The position numbers were made by a program, and so were the translations under genes. A model generated the notes under the pieces. The model had not been told where the DNA came from, did not search any database, and saw nothing but the letters and a program-made list of their open reading frames with translations. A DNA stretch of 6,370 bases from the NCBI GenBank assembly GCA_043802345.1, contig JAZDLC010000386.1, forward strand, positions 1-6,370, given 5' to 3'. This document shows, one piece after another, positions 6,352 through 6,370 of the stretch (its first letter is position 1; every line of letters starts with the position of its first letter). The stretch comes from JAZDLC01 sp043802345. Lineage in GTDB: Bacteria; Planctomycetota; B15-G4; JADJEK01.

Positions 6352-6370
6352 CACAGAGAGCACAGAGGAC
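6352..6370. repeat. Start of a CACAGAG-type short intergenic repeat, cut by window edge
   Basis: CACAGAG occurs at 6352-6358 and again at 6361-6367, a 9-base period, within CCACAGAGAGCACAGAGGAC. Two units are seen and the array may continue past the edge. From memory, degenerate runs of this kind (ACCACAGAG...CACAGAG) are scattered between genes in many unrelated bacteria, often before small orphan genes. The bases between the Clp stop and this repeat (6319-6351) show no gene and no clear terminator. Confidence 0.5.

Noticed and set aside
3754..6363. An 869-codon open frame on the minus strand opposite the Clp gene
   Set aside because: It spans the end of one clear gene, an intergenic gap and all of another. 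Its translation is rich in Arg, Gln, Leu, Asp and His with no recognisable domain. Long antisense frames are expected opposite G+C-rich coding sequence.

Overview
The window is G+C-rich and compact. All four recognisable genes lie on the + strand. The DNA looks bacterial and chromosomal. A lipoprotein signal peptide on a peptidoglycan-type glycosidase suggests a Gram-negative (diderm) cell. Two sodium-driven symporters suggest an organism that uses a sodium gradient. The AGCS symporter has a cleavable-looking signal peptide and a long N-terminal extension, a form I associate with Bacteroidota-like and other FCB/PVC-type lineages. The phylum cannot be fixed from the sequence alone. I see no phage, transposase, CRISPR, tRNA or rRNA features.

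Layout: (1) 1-933 is the C-terminal part of an SSF-family sodium:solute symporter, cut by the left edge. (2) 930-2063 starts inside the stop codon of the symporter (ATGA overlap) and encodes a GHL10 (DUF187-type) glycoside hydrolase-like lipoprotein related to E. coli DigH/YddW. (3) 2064-2198 is a 135-base gap rich in inverted repeats. It holds a perfect 18-base palindrome directly after the stop codon, competing downstream hairpins, a TTGACA box and repeated AACTCC words close to the next ribosome binding site. (4) 2199-3848 is an AGCS-family sodium:alanine/glycine symporter. (5) 3849-3915 is a short gap with a weak inverted repeat and the ribosome binding site that decides the next start. 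(6) 3916-6318 is a two-ring AAA+ Clp ATPase with an N-domain, no M-domain and an IGF loop of the kind that docks ClpP. (7) 6319-6370 is the start of an intergenic region ending in CACAGAG repeats that run off the right edge.

The first two genes are very probably translationally coupled. A reasonable model is that the lipoprotein cuts glycan, perhaps stripped peptidoglycan strands, in the periplasm and the symporter imports a released product. The substrate of neither is proven by sequence. The AGCS symporter probably takes up alanine or glycine, which would fit a cell-wall recycling or amino acid scavenging theme, but it has its own leader and may be a separate transcription unit. The Clp ATPase is a housekeeping or stress unfoldase whose link to the transporters may be only positional. 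Nothing here amounts to a clearly new system. The most useful leads are the coupled hydrolase-symporter pair, the structured leader before the AGCS gene, and the M-domain-less Clp ATPase with a ClpP-docking loop.
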